Shown here: piece after piece, positions 33,020 through 34,025 of the stretch
Layout: every line of letters begins with the position of its first letter
How positions within the stretch are numbered: the first letter of the stretch is position 1
NCBI GenBank assembly: GCA_031404455.1
Contig: JANNHP010000349.1
Span: forward strand, 1-34,025
DNA: 34,025 nucleotides
Direction of reading: 5' to 3'
Origin: JANNHP01 sp031404455
Lineage (GTDB): Bacteria > Planctomycetota > JAJSAM01 > JAJVHW01
Notes under the pieces: model-generated
Databases searched by the model: none
What the model saw: the letters and a program-made list of their open reading frames with translations, nothing else
Told to the model about the DNA's origin: nothing
Translations under genes and position numbers: made by a program

Positions 33020-33455
33020 GGCGCGGGCTCCGTGCGTCGGGGCGCGGTCGGGTTCGGGGCGGCGTCGGGAAAGGAGGTCACGGTCGACCGGTTCCGGCCG
33101 CGCGGCGGGCTCGCGGGGCCGGACCGGGTCCCCATGATGTAGTTGTCGGCGGGAGTGTATGCCTCAACAGGTTGGGCCACAAGGGCAAATCCAGTGGCTG
33201 GTCGAGGCTGGTCCGGGCGGACATGGGAAGACTCTAGTGTGGGGGAGGGACAGAGCGCGGCCGTGCCGTGCGCGATCCGTCACGGGCGACGTCGGCGTGC
33301 GACCGGTCGAGCGCGGGAAGCTCGTACGGTCGATGCGGCGAGGCGCGCCTCGCCCCGGGGTGCGATCCACCTGGCACGCAGATCAACGCCAAGCGGACGC
33401 AGGCGTCGCCCCGGAACGCCTGCGCGCTTCACCGCACGCGCCTCGATGGCCCGCG
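33020..33455 (-). other. Intergenic region upstream of nrdR
   Basis: The 436 bases between the nrdR start and the stop of the partial upstream gene hold no convincing coding frame on either strand; the frames present have skewed Arg/Pro composition. The part near nrdR (33110-33250) is less GC-rich and should hold the promoter of the nrdR operon. No NrdR-box pair was recognised. In the rest (33250-33455) I see nothing. Confidence 0.6.
33154..33182 (-). promoter_or_regulatory. Possible sigma-70 type promoter of the nrdR operon
   Basis: Minus-strand TTGTGG (33182-33177) and TACACT (33159-33154) are separated by 17 bases, matching 3 of 6 and 4 of 6 of the consensus hexamers. It lies in the AT-richer patch of this spacer, about 135 bases before the nrdR start. 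Chance occurrence cannot be excluded. Confidence 0.25.
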
Positions 33456-34025
33456 CTAACGCTTCTCCTCCGCGGGCTTCGCGGGCTCTCCGAGGACGAC
33501 GATCACGACGACGACCGGCCGCGGCGCGGCGCGACCCGCGGCCTTGCTTCCGCCCGCGCCCCCGCCTGCGGGCGAAGCTGCGGGCCCGGCCTTGCGTTCG
33601 CGCGCATCGGCGGCTGCCGCTTCCTTCTCGGGCGCCGCCGCGGCCTCGTCGAGGAGTTCCGTGAAGCGCGCCGTGTCCGCCGCCGGCAGCAGCGCTCCGG
33701 AAGCGACGGCCGCGCGCGCCGCGAGCTCGGCCTCGGGCGGCGTCTGCGCGAGCGGCGTGCGCGAGATCACGCGGCGGGTCCGGAACGCTGCCGCCTTCAG
33801 GAGGTCCTGCGGGCCGTCCGCCTTCTTCGCCTCGGTCTTGCCGACGGACGGTGCCGCACCCTGCGCGAGTTCCTTCGCGGCGTCGTCGAGCTTCGTCTTG
33901 TCCTTCGCGCGCGGCGCCTCGGCGGCCGCGAGCTCGGCCGCGAACTTCTGCGCGGCCACGGCGTCGGTGAAGACGACGTAGCGGATCTCTCCGGCGACCT
34001 GCCGATCCGCGCCTTCGCGGACGAC
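33456..34025 (-). CDS. Unidentified protein, C-terminal part (runs off right edge)
   Basis: An open frame of 189 residues continues to the right edge without a needed start. The first visible part, GEIRYVVFTDAVAAQKFAAEL, resembles the opening strand and helix of a PpiC/parvulin-type domain, but this is a weak impression only. The rest is Ala/Lys/Glu/Pro-rich, with a Gly/Ala stretch and the odd hydrophobic run RPVVVVIVVLG just before the charged end KPAEEKR. The nearest internal GTG (33959) is not assumed to be the start because the frame stays open upstream. Could be a periplasmic or lipoprotein tail. Function not recognised. Confidence 0.6.
   Translation of the reverse strand, partial: VVREGADRQVAGEIRYVVFTDAVAAQKFAAELAAAEAPRAKDKTKLDDAAKELAQGAAPSVGKTEAKKADGPQDLLKAAAFRTRRVISRTPLAQTPPEAELAARAAVASGALLPAADTARFTELLDEAAAAPEKEAAAADARERKAGPAASPAGGGAGGSKAAGRAAPRPVVVVIVVLGEPAKPAEEKR

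Noticed and set aside
33020..33250. NrdR-box autoregulatory site upstream of nrdR
   Set aside because: ACACTAGAGT near 33230 resembles half a box, but no palindromic pair at helical spacing was found.
33143..33664. Plus-strand open frame upstream of nrdR
   Set aside because: Arg/Ala/Pro-rich, overlaps a coherent minus-strand frame, and has no ribosome binding site.

Overview
This is a GC-rich bacterial window, mostly housekeeping, with nearly all genes on the minus strand. The best phylum guess is Planctomycetota, at moderate confidence. The grounds are an EF-Tu whose switch I motif is KTVTI instead of RGITI, a SecE with three predicted membrane spans, a PrkA-YeaH-SpoVR stress module, and many small membrane or repeat proteins. 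No rRNA, CRISPR array, transposase or phage gene was seen.

Region 1 (1-15271, minus strand, read right to left) is the translation/transcription super-cluster: tRNA-Thr(UGU), tRNA-Tyr(GUA), two tandem DedA membrane proteins, tRNA-Gly(UCC), tRNA-Thr(GGU), tuf, rpmG, tRNA-Trp(CCA), secE, nusG, rplK, rplA, rplJ, rplL, rpoB, rpoC and the start of rpsL. The tRNA order and anticodons match the E. coli thrU-tyrU-glyT-thrT-tufB array, except that the two DedA genes sit inside it. RNA hairpins lie at rplK/rplA, rplL/rpoB, rpoC/rpsL and rpmG/tRNA-Trp.

Region 2 (15326-24156, minus strand) reads, in transcription order: a class I glutamine-amidotransferase-like hydrolase, a membrane-anchored HEAT-repeat protein, a VanZ-like protein, PrkA kinase, a YeaH/DUF444 von Willebrand protein, SpoVR and chorismate synthase. 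HEAT/VanZ and VanZ/PrkA have overlapping stop and start codons, so they are probably one transcript. Two gaps in this run hold repeat DNA: a REPIN-like inverted pair (19254-19349) and a hairpin cluster (18000-18120).

Region 3 (24242-25919, plus strand) is a small divergent unit: a GHMP-family kinase broken by a one-base frameshift, overlapped by a HAD hydrolase. It converges on smc, and both stop codons lie inside one perfect hairpin.

Region 4 (25932-34025, minus strand) reads nrdR, an NrdD-like protein, an NrdG-like radical SAM protein and smc. All are overlapping or nearly so. The NrdD-like protein is the most unusual gene here. It has an ATP-cone and the recognisable class III ribonucleotide reductase barrel, but it stops just before the zinc/glycyl-radical domain and appears to lack the N-terminal catalytic cysteine. 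Yet it is translationally coupled to an intact radical SAM activase and to NrdR. A partial low-complexity protein runs off the right edge.
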